A DNA stretch of 39,219 nucleotides from Psychromarinibacter sediminicola. Lineage in GTDB: Bacteria; Pseudomonadota; Alphaproteobacteria; Rhodobacterales; Rhodobacteraceae. Shown piece by piece: positions 15,077 through 23,278 of the stretch; within the stretch, counting starts at the first letter, position 1; each line of letters opens with the position of its first letter. Where the stretch lies: assembly GCF_029168335.1 (NCBI RefSeq), contig NZ_JARGYC010000043.1:1-39219 (forward strand), in the 5' to 3' direction. The position numbers and the translations under genes were made by a program. Under the pieces are notes generated by a model. It did no database searches. It was not told the DNA's origin and was given only the letters and a program-made list of their open reading frames with translations.

Positions 15077-16273
15077 CTACGCCGCGCGCTCCAGGAGTTT
15101 CTTCGCCTTGCCCTCCATTTCGAGCCGGGCGTCCTGCTGCGGCTTCGACCGGGCGACGGCGATGATGCCCTGCACGAAGTCGAACACGGACTCGGGCGGG
15201 CGCCCTTCCTCCGCGAGGACTGTCTCGACGATCCTAGCCGTCTCCGCCTTGGAGAAGCCCCGCCTACGGAGAAAGTCGGTGCGATCGTCATCGTTGCGCG
15301 CGACGATCCGCTCGCGCGCTGCTCGAATGCCTTCGACGAAGGTTCGTGGCGAGGAATCTGCGAAGCGGGTCAGCGCCGGCGCCGCCTCGTGTGCGAAGCG
15401 GTTGGCGGCGTATTTGGAATGGCGGATGCTGATTTCCTGAAAGTCCTCAACGCCCCAGAGATTGCGGTTCTGGCAGACGGCGCGCAGATAGAAACTGGCG
15501 ACGCCTAGCGTCTTCGCGCCGACCTCCGAGTTCCAGCAATAGAAGCCCCGGAAATAAAGATCGGGAGATCCGTCGGGCAGCTTGCCCGCCTCGATCGGGT
15601 TCATGTCGTCGACCAGGAAGAGGAAGACGTCTCGGTCGGAGGCGTAGAGCGTGGTCGTGTCCTTGGTTACGTCGACCATCGGGTTATAGACGCACGTCGA
15701 CCAGTCGAGCGCGCCGGGCACTTTCCAGCGCGTATCGCCGGTTCCGTTGCCGGCGATCTTCTGCACGGCGGCAACGAGCTCGTGGTCGTAGATGCGGCCA
15801 TAGTCCGGGCCGGTGACGGCACGCAGCTCCGTGCGCCCGTCCGCGGTTTCCAGCGTCTTGATCTGCTCGGCGCGGTGCGAGGTGAGCCCATACTGCAGAT
15901 TGATGCCCGCGAGCGGCGCCGGGAGCTGGCGCAGATAGGCCGCTGGCGCGCTGACCAGGCTGGCGAGTTGGCCAAAGCTCCAATGGGTGGCATGGGCCGG
16001 CGCCTCGGCGTCGGGCAGGATGAGCGCCAGGTTTTCCGGATCTTCGCGATGGGCTTCGACGCGGATCGCCGCGCTCTCTACCGTCCGCGTGCGGCTGCGC
16101 TCGGCGCGGGTTTTCACCGACGCGTAAAGCTCCGACAGGGACAGATAACGCTCGTCATCCGGCCGGGAAAACCATTCCGAGGAGACGCGGCCGATACGCT
16201 CTCCGCGCGAGATATCCACTTTGTAGCCGCCGCTCGCGTCGCGCTGGCCGTCCAGGGTTTCAAGGTTCGTCAT
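15077..16273 (-). CDS. DUF932 domain-containing phage/plasmid-like protein
   Basis: 398 residues. Recognisable DUF932 segments are WSFGQLASLVSAPAAYLRQLP, LRAVTGPDYGRIYDHELVAAV, TTLYASDRDVFLFLVDD, FYCWNSEVGAKTLGVASFYLR, and CQNRNLWGVEDFQEISIRHSK. The family occurs on phages, plasmids and ICEs and its biochemical role is unknown. It is the first gene of the minus-strand backbone cluster and is followed 126 nt later by parB. It begins after a leader carrying the second copy of the 46-nt hairpin repeat. The ~330-bp region upstream is shared with the divergent abiE promoter, which marks the left edge of the second cargo slot. Confidence 0.9.
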   Translation of the reverse strand: MTNLETLDGQRDASGGYKVDISRGERIGRVSSEWFSRPDDERYLSLSELYASVKTRAERSRTRTVESAAIRVEAHREDPENLALILPDAEAPAHATHWSFGQLASLVSAPAAYLRQLPAPLAGINLQYGLTSHRAEQIKTLETADGRTELRAVTGPDYGRIYDHELVAAVQKIAGNGTGDTRWKVPGALDWSTCVYNPMVDVTKDTTTLYASDRDVFLFLVDDMNPIEAGKLPDGSPDLYFRGFYCWNSEVGAKTLGVASFYLRAVCQNRNLWGVEDFQEISIRHSKYAANRFAHEAAPALTRFADSSPRTFVEGIRAARERIVARNDDDRTDFLRRRGFSKAETARIVETVLAEEGRPPESVFDFVQGIIAVARSKPQQDARLEMEGKAKKLLERAA

Positions 16274-16287
16274 GGGTCAATCTCCGC

Positions 16288-16333
16288 GACGGGCCGGCCA
16301 GGAGCCTCTCTCTCGACCTCCAAACCCGTCACG
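16288..16333 (-). promoter_or_regulatory. Conserved leader hairpin of DUF932 gene (copy 2 of 46-nt repeat)
   Basis: Matches the parB leader copy at 40 of 46 positions. The ends pair as GACGGG (16288-16293) with CCCGTC (16325-16330), and the loop differs from copy 1 mainly by paired transitions. It sits 15 nt upstream of the start codon. Beyond it, to about 16503, nothing else is recognised. Confidence 0.6.
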
Positions 16334-16503
16334 GCGAAAACCGCCGAACTCTTACTCTCTTGCATTCACGCAAAACGGAGAGTCTTGGCGCCGCGGGAGT
16401 TGCAGGACGCCCCGCGTCAGAGGATGAAAGCCGGGGAGGGGGAGGTCCGGAGGGAGATGGGAAGGGGCAGCATTGTACTCCCACTCGAACACCGAATGGA
16501 AAT

Positions 16504-16597
16504 ATCATGTTGAAATTTCCGCTCTTAATGCGGATGGTTGGTCATGAGAAGAGATTTTATATAGAATCATGTTGAAAAATCCGCTCTAAAGGCGGAT
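16504..16597 (+). promoter_or_regulatory. abiE promoter with two 32-nt direct repeats, each holding an inverted repeat
   Basis: 16504-16535 and 16566-16597 are near-identical 32-nt repeats beginning ATCATGTTGAAA, spaced 62 nt start to start. Each contains a dyad: TCCGC with GCGGA in the first, and ATCCGC with GCGGAT (16580-16585, 16592-16597) in the second. Between them is a candidate promoter, TTGGTC (16538-16543) and TATAGA (16560-16565), spacing 16. The second repeat ends 8 nt before the abiEi start. AbiEi antitoxins are known to autorepress by binding paired repeats. Confidence 0.7.
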
Positions 16598-16605
16598 AAC
16601 GAAGC

Positions 16606-17433
16606 ATGGTTCACGATCAACGCTCAGCTCTGTCAAGCTTTGTCAGTCGCCTTCTATCTATGGGTCGGACGGTCTTTACCGCCGAGGAGGCTGAGGACGC
16701 GTTAGGTGTCGGGCGTGGTGCGCTTCTGGATGCCGCTGAACGGCTGCAGCGCCGCAAGGCTCTACTGAACCCGCGGCAGGGCTTCTATGTCGTCGTTCCC
16801 CCGCAATTTGCATCGTGGGGTGCGCCGCCCCCGGCGTGGTACATCGACGACCTCATGCGCTATGAGGGCCACGCATACTATGTTGGGCTCCTCAAGGCTG
16901 CGGAACTGCACGGGGCGACGCATCAGGCGGTCATGGAGTTTCAGGTCGTCTCGGCCAAGCGTCTTCCGAAGATTCGTGCCGGCCGTAACCTGATCGTTTT
17001 CTACTTCCGCAAGGAGATGGGAACGGTGGCGTCGGGAATCGAAAACCGCAAGACCGACACCGGCACGATGAAAATCTCGTCTGCTGCGCTCACCGCACTC
17101 GACCTGCTGCGCTATCCGCAGGCTTCCGCAGGAATTGACAACGTCGCCACGGTGCTCTCCGACCTCGGTCAGAAGATCGATCCCGGCCAGCTCGCTATGC
17201 TGTCCGCCTCGGTGGAGCGACCTGTCGTTCAACGGCTTGGGCACCTGTTGGACCGTCTCGGTCATGAGGATGTGTCAGGTCCGATGTTGACCGCGCTGCT
17301 GGCAAGGGGAACGGCATCCTGGGTCGAGCTTGACCGCAACGAAGCCCGGGATCCAGATTTTGCACCCGAGCCCCAGGAGCGCGATGCCCGATGGCGGGTG
17401 GTCGTGCGGCGTGTACCGGAGGTCGACGAATGA
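16606..17433 (+). CDS. abiEi: AbiEi-type antitoxin and transcriptional repressor
   Basis: 275 residues. The N-terminal ~65 residues are a winged-helix domain (TVFTAEEAEDALGVGRGALLDAAERLQRRKALL, ending GFYVVVP). The C-terminal antitoxin domain has WYIDDLMRYEGHAYYVGLLKAAELHGA and VVSAKRLPKIRAGRNLIVFYFRK, characteristic of AbiEi. It neutralises the AbiEii nucleotidyltransferase (type IV toxin-antitoxin) and represses its own promoter; two operator-like repeats lie immediately upstream. The gene overlaps abiEii by 4 nt (ATGA), as is usual. No strong Shine-Dalgarno precedes the ATG, because the second operator copy runs almost to it. Confidence 0.9.
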   Translation: MVHDQRSALSSFVSRLLSMGRTVFTAEEAEDALGVGRGALLDAAERLQRRKALLNPRQGFYVVVPPQFASWGAPPPAWYIDDLMRYEGHAYYVGLLKAAELHGATHQAVMEFQVVSAKRLPKIRAGRNLIVFYFRKEMGTVASGIENRKTDTGTMKISSAALTALDLLRYPQASAGIDNVATVLSDLGQKIDPGQLAMLSASVERPVVQRLGHLLDRLGHEDVSGPMLTALLARGTASWVELDRNEARDPDFAPEPQERDARWRVVVRRVPEVDE

Positions 17434-18293
17434 TCCCGGCGCAGAACATCGTCGCATGGAGCAATACTATTCCCTGGGCGGATCAGCGGCAGGTCGAGCA
17501 AGACCTCATCATCAGTCGGGCACTTGTCGAGATCTTCTCGGACGACATGCTGCGGGAGGCGTTGCGGTTTCGCGGCGGAACGGCGCTCAACAAGCTGCAC
17601 TTTCCTGAACCGCTACGCTATTCGGAGGATATCGACCTGGTTCGCACGTCCGCTGGTCCGATCGGCCCCATCCTCGACCAGTTGCGCGTCGTTTTGGAAC
17701 CCTGGCTCGGGCAGGCGCGATTTGACCAAAGTCCTGTCGCACCAAAGTTCCGCTTTCGGGTAGAGGCCGAGGACGGCAGCGGCGTGCCCATCCGGCTCAA
17801 GATCGAGATCAACACGCGCGAGACCGAGGCATTCGATGCGCCAACGGCCCTGCCGCTCAAAGTCGTGAATCCGTGGTTCTCCGGCGAGGCGGCGGTCCCA
17901 ACGTTTTCCCGGGAGGAGATGCTGGCGACGAAGTTGCGCGCGCTGTTGCAGCGCGACAAGGGACGCGATCTCTATGATCTTGCGCATGCGCTCGAAGTGT
18001 TTGAGGCGCTGCAGGTCGAGCGCGTTGTCGAAATGTTTGCACGCTATCTCGACCTGTCCGGTCAGGCCATCACGCGAGCGCAGGCGCAGGAGCGGATGTT
18101 CGCCAAGCTCGCCAACCCTCGCTTTCTGCTCGACATGCGGCCTTTGCTCCCGGCGGCACAGGTGGAGGCATTGACCGAAGAGTCAACAAAAGAGGCGTTC
18201 CGCCGTGTATTCACAGAACTTGTTGATAGAGTGCCCGGCGAGCCATGGGCGAGGACACCGGCCATGAAAGAAAGGTTCGGTGTTACATGGTGA
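17430..18293 (+). CDS. abiEii: AbiEii nucleotidyltransferase toxin
   Basis: 287 residues from the ATG at 17430. Conserved motifs of the AbiEii/DUF1814 nucleotidyltransferase family are intact: FRGGTALNKLHF (48-58, motif I), RYSEDIDLV (63-71, the DxD metal site), IRLKIEIN (third acidic position) and EEMLATKLRALLQRDKGRDLYDL (motif with Lys and RDxxDL). Characterised members modify tRNA or bind GTP and arrest growth, giving phage abortive infection and element maintenance. All catalytic residues are present, so the toxin is probably functional. Here it stabilises the ICE or protects against phage, or both. Confidence 0.9.
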   Translation: MIPAQNIVAWSNTIPWADQRQVEQDLIISRALVEIFSDDMLREALRFRGGTALNKLHFPEPLRYSEDIDLVRTSAGPIGPILDQLRVVLEPWLGQARFDQSPVAPKFRFRVEAEDGSGVPIRLKIEINTRETEAFDAPTALPLKVVNPWFSGEAAVPTFSREEMLATKLRALLQRDKGRDLYDLAHALEVFEALQVERVVEMFARYLDLSGQAITRAQAQERMFAKLANPRFLLDMRPLLPAAQVEALTEESTKEAFRRVFTELVDRVPGEPWARTPAMKERFGVTW

Positions 18294-18344
18294 GGCTGCT
18301 GTTCATGTGCTTGGAAAATATTGCAATAGTATTGGGAGGGGGCG

Positions 18345-19628
18345 ATGGCTAACGCGGTAGAGGAAGAGCTTCCAAAGCGCACATTCAGTTTTATCCGTGG
18401 CGCCGAGAATGACGTCATGGAATGCGAGTGGCCGGATGGTGCCGATAGGGTGCGGCAGGCGCTTGGGGAATCGCTGAATGCGCGGAATGTGGCGTTCCTC
18501 CTGGGCGCCGGCTGTTCGTCATCGTGGAAAGACGATCAAGAAGTCGGTGTTCCGACTATGGCGCCCCTTGCGGCGGAATTCACAAAGGAGCGGGAAGTCA
18601 ACGATCCGGCATTCCCGACAACTGCCGAACGTGGCGTGCTCCTAGAGCAGTTCGGGATCGACATTGGCGCCGAAGACTATTCACGCAATCTGGAGCGACT
18701 AATGGAGCTCCTGTACAGTCTTCGCTTCGTCCTGAGGCGTAGTTCGCTGGAGCAGGCAGAGCCCCAGCTTACGGTCATTAACTCGATAATTGACAAGGTC
18801 CAGAAGTTCCTTTGGACAAAATGCACGGGCGGGGCGTTTGCCAACGGCGACGACTCGGTCATGGCTCTCTATGAGACGTTCTACCGCAAGCTCGTGCTCC
18901 GGGATCGGTCATTGCCGAGACCTTGGGTCTTCACGACGAATTACGACCTGTTTAACGAGACGGCAATGGATCGGCTCGGCTTGCCGTACGCGAACGGCTT
19001 TTCCGGCGTCGTCGAACGCCGTTTCAATCCGGCAACATTCCGGTACGCCTTGGCCGAGCAACTCGATCTGACGAGCCGCAAATGGTCCGCAGTCGATGGG
19101 TTCGTGTATCTCGGCAAGCTTCACGGGTCGATTAGCTGGACCGAAGACGATCACGGGCTGTTTCCAATTCGGGAAATGGCGGTTCCGCGGGACCCCGGAA
19201 AGGTGATGATCTATCCGACGCCCGCAAAGCAGAACTCCGCTCTGGGATCGCCTTACGCCGACCTGTTCCGAGAGTTTCAATCGCGCATCGTGCGCGAGCA
19301 AAGTGTGCTGTTTACGATGGGTTACGCCTTCGGTGACGAGCACATCAACAATATCATCTATCAGGCGCTGACGATTCCAACGTTTAGGCTCGTGATCTTT
19401 GCCGATCCTACGCTCCCGGGCGAAATCGCTAAACTGCGCGAGCTCAACGATCCTCGAATCTGGATCATCGGAGGGAACGGCCCGGAGGAGGGGCGCAAAG
19501 CGCATTATTTCGATACAATCATCGAAGAGTTCCTGCCACAACGGCCGAGCGAGCGCATCGATGAGGCCGTAAAGAAGGTCCTGGATGCGATGTCTCCCCA
19601 GAAGGGGGGGACGACGCATGAGTCGTGA
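18345..19628 (+). CDS. SIR2-family NADase subunit of SIR2-HerA system
   Basis: 427 residues with the SIR2 pattern: VAFLLGAGCSSSW (49-61, NAD-binding GAGCS), PWVFTTNYDLFNE (193-205, Asn199), LGKLHGSISW (256-265, His260), and later FTMGYAFGDEHINNI. Asn and His are the catalytic pair used by defence SIR2 proteins to hydrolyse NAD+. The start at 18345 follows GGGAGGGGG. Its last 11 nt overlap the herA-like gene. SIR2-HerA pairs (also called Nezha) form large complexes that deplete NAD+ on phage infection. This locus adds an exonuclease gene behind them. A possible partnership with the TIR/SLOG cargo elsewhere on the ICE is only speculation. Confidence 0.88.
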   Translation: MANAVEEELPKRTFSFIRGAENDVMECEWPDGADRVRQALGESLNARNVAFLLGAGCSSSWKDDQEVGVPTMAPLAAEFTKEREVNDPAFPTTAERGVLLEQFGIDIGAEDYSRNLERLMELLYSLRFVLRRSSLEQAEPQLTVINSIIDKVQKFLWTKCTGGAFANGDDSVMALYETFYRKLVLRDRSLPRPWVFTTNYDLFNETAMDRLGLPYANGFSGVVERRFNPATFRYALAEQLDLTSRKWSAVDGFVYLGKLHGSISWTEDDHGLFPIREMAVPRDPGKVMIYPTPAKQNSALGSPYADLFREFQSRIVREQSVLFTMGYAFGDEHINNIIYQALTIPTFRLVIFADPTLPGEIAKLRELNDPRIWIIGGNGPEEGRKAHYFDTIIEEFLPQRPSERIDEAVKKVLDAMSPQKGGTTHES

Positions 19629-21636
19629 CGATCGAAAGCGCGCTATCGGCAAGGTCGTATCTGTCGCGGCAGACCGGTTCGTCGTGGAAATGCATGCAGG
19701 CACGGACAATTTCACAGTCGTGGGATTTGACGATGTGCACTACGTGGCCCGGCTGGGGTCCTTCCTGATGGTGCCCGTGCAAGCCGAATATATCGTGGCC
19801 GAGGTTGTGGGTCTGCGTGAACGCGATGTTGGCGGTCCCAGTCAGGGTGAGGGCGATTTAGACAAGGCGGCTTCGGCGAAATATCTCGACGTCGTGCCGG
19901 TCGGGATGTTGCCGCAGGAACGAAGTGAAAAGTTCCGGTTCGGCGTCTCCATCTTCCCATCACTCTACGCGGATGCACTTTACGCACTCGACGCGGAACT
20001 CGACCGGGTCTTCGAGACAGATGTTCCCGTCGAACCGGTGCCGCCGATGAACGATGTAGCGCCCGCACCGCCGGATGCAACGCGCTTTCGTGCGTTGACG
20101 ATCGGGAAGTCGGTTGTCTTTGAAGGCTATGACGTTAAGGTCCGTATCGACGATTTCTTCGGTGGACATACTGCGGTTCTGGGCAACACCGGCAGCGGCA
20201 AGTCCTGTACCGTCGCCTCCGTGCTGCAGTCACTGTTCGAGAAGTCAGACGAGCACCATGCACGTGGTGCAACGTTCGTCGTCTTCGACGTGAATGGCGA
20301 GTATGAGCAGGCTCTGACACCCTTGGCCAATGGTCATGGGATCGGGGTGGCTCGCGTCGTGCTTGACGGAACGGCTGCCGAGGGAAGATTCAGGTTGCCT
20401 CATTGGTTTCTTGAGCAATCTGAATGGGAGTTGTTGCTTCAGGCGAGCGAGCGGACCCAGATCCCGGTGCTGCGAACGGCGTTGGGTCTCACGGGTCTGT
20501 TTCGTCAAAAGTCTCCCGAGGCTCTGAAAATCAAAGAGCATTTCATTGCCACATGCGTCATCGAGTGTTTTCGTGGTGCTGACGGGGATTCTCCTGTCGC
20601 CAAGTTTCAACGCGTTGTCTCGCTTCTGCAGAAGTACCCGACCGACGATCTGAACATGGACCTGCTGCAGAAGTATGGCGCCAACTACCAGTACGGCAAT
20701 TTTGCCGGCGGCAACCTTCAGCCGTTTTTGGATGAGGTGCGTGAAAAACTTCGCGAGGACGTTGAGCTTCCATCTTATGATCGGACACCATTCACATTTG
20801 ATGATCTAGAGGAATGTCTCGACTTCGCCATTCTCTATGAAGAGGCGCACGGCAACCGACAGATCCGCGATTACTGCTCACAGATGATGACGCGGTTCAA
20901 GTCACTCAAAGAACGAGCGGAATACGCATTCCTACGATATGACTTGCAGCCGGAGAACGAAGGGCCGTCGTTCAGAGGGTTCCTGGAAGAACTTCTCGGA
21001 TTGACCTCAATTAACGGTCAACTGGTGAAGCGCAACCAGATCATCATCGTGGACATGAATGCCGTCGAGGACGAAGTGGTTGAATTGGTGGCGTCTGTGC
21101 TCGCCCGCATGGCATTTCGGTTGCTCCGACAGGCCGAACCGAGAAACCGCTTTCCGGTCCATCTGCTCTTGGAAGAAGCGCACCGTTATATAGCTGAGAC
21201 TCCGTCGCGCTATGCCATCGATGCTAGCCGTATCTATGAACGGATTGCGAAGGAGGGCCGCAAGTATGGGCTCTTTCTGCTCGCCGCATCCCAACGACCT
21301 AGCGAGCTTTCGAAAACAGTGCTGTCGCAATGTTCGAACTTTGTCATCCATCGCATTCAGAATCCGGACGACCTTTCCCAGATCCGGCAGATGACGCCTT
21401 TCATTTCCGAAGCGGTATTGAAACGTTTGCCGTCTCTGCCAAAGCAGCATGCGCTCGTATTCGGGACGTCGGTCAATTTGCCGACAACGTTCGCCGTCCG
21501 TCATGCAAGTCCGTTGCCGAAGAGTGATGATGCGAAGATTCGCGATCTCTGGTTCCACGAGGAAGGGCGTGCTGCACACGTTCACATTGCCGAGGGAGCC
21601 GGCAATGGCGGCGCGGATGGCGGTCAGCCGCAATGA
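19618..21636 (+). CDS. HerA-like DNA-translocating ATPase of SIR2-HerA system
   Basis: 672 residues from the ATG at 19618. The N-terminal HAS-barrel region (IGKVVSVAADRFVVEMHAG, LGSFLMVPVQAEYIVAEVVG) is followed by Walker A GNTGSGKS at 189-196, a Walker B-like strand QIIIVDMN, LLLEEAHRYI, and LLAASQRPSELSKTVLSQCSNF with the arginine-finger region typical of HerA/FtsK ATPases. HerA hexamers move on DNA. In SIR2-HerA defence the ATPase assembles with and licenses the NADase. It overlaps the SIR2 gene by 11 nt and the next gene by 4 nt, so all three are translationally coupled. Confidence 0.9.
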   Translation: MSRDDRKRAIGKVVSVAADRFVVEMHAGTDNFTVVGFDDVHYVARLGSFLMVPVQAEYIVAEVVGLRERDVGGPSQGEGDLDKAASAKYLDVVPVGMLPQERSEKFRFGVSIFPSLYADALYALDAELDRVFETDVPVEPVPPMNDVAPAPPDATRFRALTIGKSVVFEGYDVKVRIDDFFGGHTAVLGNTGSGKSCTVASVLQSLFEKSDEHHARGATFVVFDVNGEYEQALTPLANGHGIGVARVVLDGTAAEGRFRLPHWFLEQSEWELLLQASERTQIPVLRTALGLTGLFRQKSPEALKIKEHFIATCVIECFRGADGDSPVAKFQRVVSLLQKYPTDDLNMDLLQKYGANYQYGNFAGGNLQPFLDEVREKLREDVELPSYDRTPFTFDDLEECLDFAILYEEAHGNRQIRDYCSQMMTRFKSLKERAEYAFLRYDLQPENEGPSFRGFLEELLGLTSINGQLVKRNQIIIVDMNAVEDEVVELVASVLARMAFRLLRQAEPRNRFPVHLLLEEAHRYIAETPSRYAIDASRIYERIAKEGRKYGLFLLAASQRPSELSKTVLSQCSNFVIHRIQNPDDLSQIRQMTPFISEAVLKRLPSLPKQHALVFGTSVNLPTTFAVRHASPLPKSDDAKIRDLWFHEEGRAAHVHIAEGAGNGGADGGQPQ

Positions 21637-22529
21637 CCGATCCAGATGAACTCGAGAAGTTTGCTGGGATCCTTGAGGAGAGCGGCGACTATAAGATCCT
21701 CCGTCGGCTTAAGCCGTGTGCCGCTCGTACGTCTGCTGGTTCAGGTGATGAGTGCCGCAACGGGTTGTTCGTGGACGTTGAAACTACAGGACTCGATCCG
21801 AACAAGGATGAAATTATCGAACTGGCCATGGTTCCCTTCCGGTATTCGCTCGGCGGGGACGTTATCGAGGTGCTGGAGCCGTTCGATCGCCTGCGAGAGC
21901 CATCGACGCCGATTCCGCCGGCCGTGACGGTGTTGACAGGCATCACAGATGAGATGGTGGCCGGCAAGCAGATTGACCCTAGCGATGTGTCGGAATTCGC
22001 GGCATCGGCAGATCTGGTAGTGGCGCATAACGCCGCATTCGATCGTCGCTTTCTGGAGCGGTTTTGCCCCTCTTTCTGTAGGAAACCATGGGCCTGCTCC
22101 ATGGCGGAGATTGATTGGGCCGCTGAAGGGTTCGAGGGCACAAAGCTCGCCTACTTGGCGGCAGGTTATGGGTTTTTCTATGACCGGCACCGTGCTGTGA
22201 ACGACTGCTTGGCGGCTGTAGAGCTCTTGGCGCGAACGTTGCCGCGATCCGGCTTTAGTGGACTTGCCAGTCTTCTCGAACGAGCACGCCAGACAACCTG
22301 GCGCATTTGGGCGGCAAATTCCCCTTTCGAACTTAAGGACACCTTGAAGGCGCGAGGATATCGCTGGAACGCAGACGACAGTACGAAGCCCAGAGCGTGG
22401 TATGTTGACGTCCCAGATGATCAGAAAGACATTGAGCTCGAATATCTCTGGCGGGAGATCTACAAGAGACAGGTTGAACTGGATGTCACGAGGATAACAG
22501 CGGTTGATCGGTATTCGGACAGAGTATGA
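21633..22529 (+). CDS. DEDDh 3'-5' exonuclease (DnaQ-like) coupled to SIR2-HerA
   Basis: 298 residues. The exonuclease core has LFVDVETTGLDP (Asp48, Glu50), IIELAMVPF, DLVVAHNAAFDRRFLE (Asp137) and DRHRAVNDCLAA (His186, Asp191), a complete DEDDh set. The C-terminal ~90 residues (AANSPFELKDTLKARGYRWN, then KPRAWYVDV) form a small extra domain often attached to stand-alone exonucleases of this kind. Its start overlaps herA by ATGA. Two-gene SIR2-HerA systems are described; a third exonuclease gene in tight coupling suggests that a nuclease acts on DNA handled by HerA. A helper role is inferred, not shown. Confidence 0.85.
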   Translation: MTDPDELEKFAGILEESGDYKILRRLKPCAARTSAGSGDECRNGLFVDVETTGLDPNKDEIIELAMVPFRYSLGGDVIEVLEPFDRLREPSTPIPPAVTVLTGITDEMVAGKQIDPSDVSEFAASADLVVAHNAAFDRRFLERFCPSFCRKPWACSMAEIDWAAEGFEGTKLAYLAAGYGFFYDRHRAVNDCLAAVELLARTLPRSGFSGLASLLERARQTTWRIWAANSPFELKDTLKARGYRWNADDSTKPRAWYVDVPDDQKDIELEYLWREIYKRQVELDVTRITAVDRYSDRV

Positions 22530-22796
22530 CCGCGCGGCTTTGTCTTTTTGTCAGCAGTTGGCGGATTGTTCGTGAAAGCCGTGGAGCCATTGTCGCGATA
22601 GGAACTGACGTCTACAGGCGTCGCCGGCACAGTTGGAAAGAGGCCGCCGCTGATGCCGCCAACGATTGAAGGCAGACCACGGGCATAGCCGCAAAATTCT
22701 CTACTACTATTTTTACTAAAAACACTTGAAATGCGGATTTAAGGCGTTTAGGTTTCGGCGTGATGTTGCCCATTTGAGCAAGGGAGGGTTCATCCT
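22530..22796. other. AT-richer intergenic region before the RAMA gene
   Basis: 267 bp without a gene. The segment around 22700-22745 is AT-rich and is the probable promoter of the following three-gene cluster. No T-tracted terminator was recognised after the exonuclease gene. Confidence 0.4.
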
Positions 22797-23219
22797 ATGC
22801 CGGACCTGCGAACCATCGAAATCGACTTTGACGTTCACAAGATCATCGAGCTCGAAAGGAGCAGCTTCTCTGAGACGCCGAATGAAGTGCTTCGTCGCCT
22901 GTTGAAAGTGAACGGGGCGTCATCAGCGCCGAAGGTGGTGCCGGACACCAATGCCGGACGCCCTTGGGCCGGAAAGGGTGTAACGCTGCCGCACGGCACT
23001 GATCTCCGGATGGAATACAACGGTCGTCGATATACGGGCACGATCGACAACGGTGAATGGGTCGTTGAAGGTGAGCGCTTCAAAAGCCCTTCAGCCGCGG
23101 CTGGCGGCGTCGCGCTGACGAAAGATGGCAAGCGCACCAACCTGGATGGCTGGATCTACTGGTATGCGAAGCGTCCCGGCGATACCGATTGGGTCTCTAT
23201 CAAACAGCTTCGGCGCTAA
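22797..23219 (+). CDS. RAMA-domain protein with ribbon-helix-helix-like N-terminus
   Basis: 140 residues. The C-terminal ~85 residues match the RAMA pattern (restriction enzyme and adenine methylase associated): GTDLRMEYNGRRYTGTIDNG, WVVEGERFKSPSAAAGGVAL, and LDGWIYWYAKRPG. The N-terminal ~45 residues (RTIEIDFDVHKIIELERSSF, ETPNEVLRRLLK) resemble a short strand-helix-helix DNA-binding segment as in SeqA or RHH proteins. RAMA is predicted to bind modified or damaged DNA. It heads a cluster with an Swt1-like HEPN protein and a Lit-like protease, so it may be the DNA sensor. The start at 22797 follows GGGAGGG. Confidence 0.75.
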   Translation: MPDLRTIEIDFDVHKIIELERSSFSETPNEVLRRLLKVNGASSAPKVVPDTNAGRPWAGKGVTLPHGTDLRMEYNGRRYTGTIDNGEWVVEGERFKSPSAAAGGVALTKDGKRTNLDGWIYWYAKRPGDTDWVSIKQLRR

Positions 23220-23278
23220 CAGGAGTTGAGGAGCGCGGCATTCGGGATGGTCGGGACTAACGCGCGGAGGACAGGCGA

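Noticed and set aside
18345-19628. SIR2 protein as ThsA of Thoeris with the TIR genes
   Set aside because: It has no SLOG domain and is coupled to a HerA gene, so it belongs to a SIR2-HerA system.
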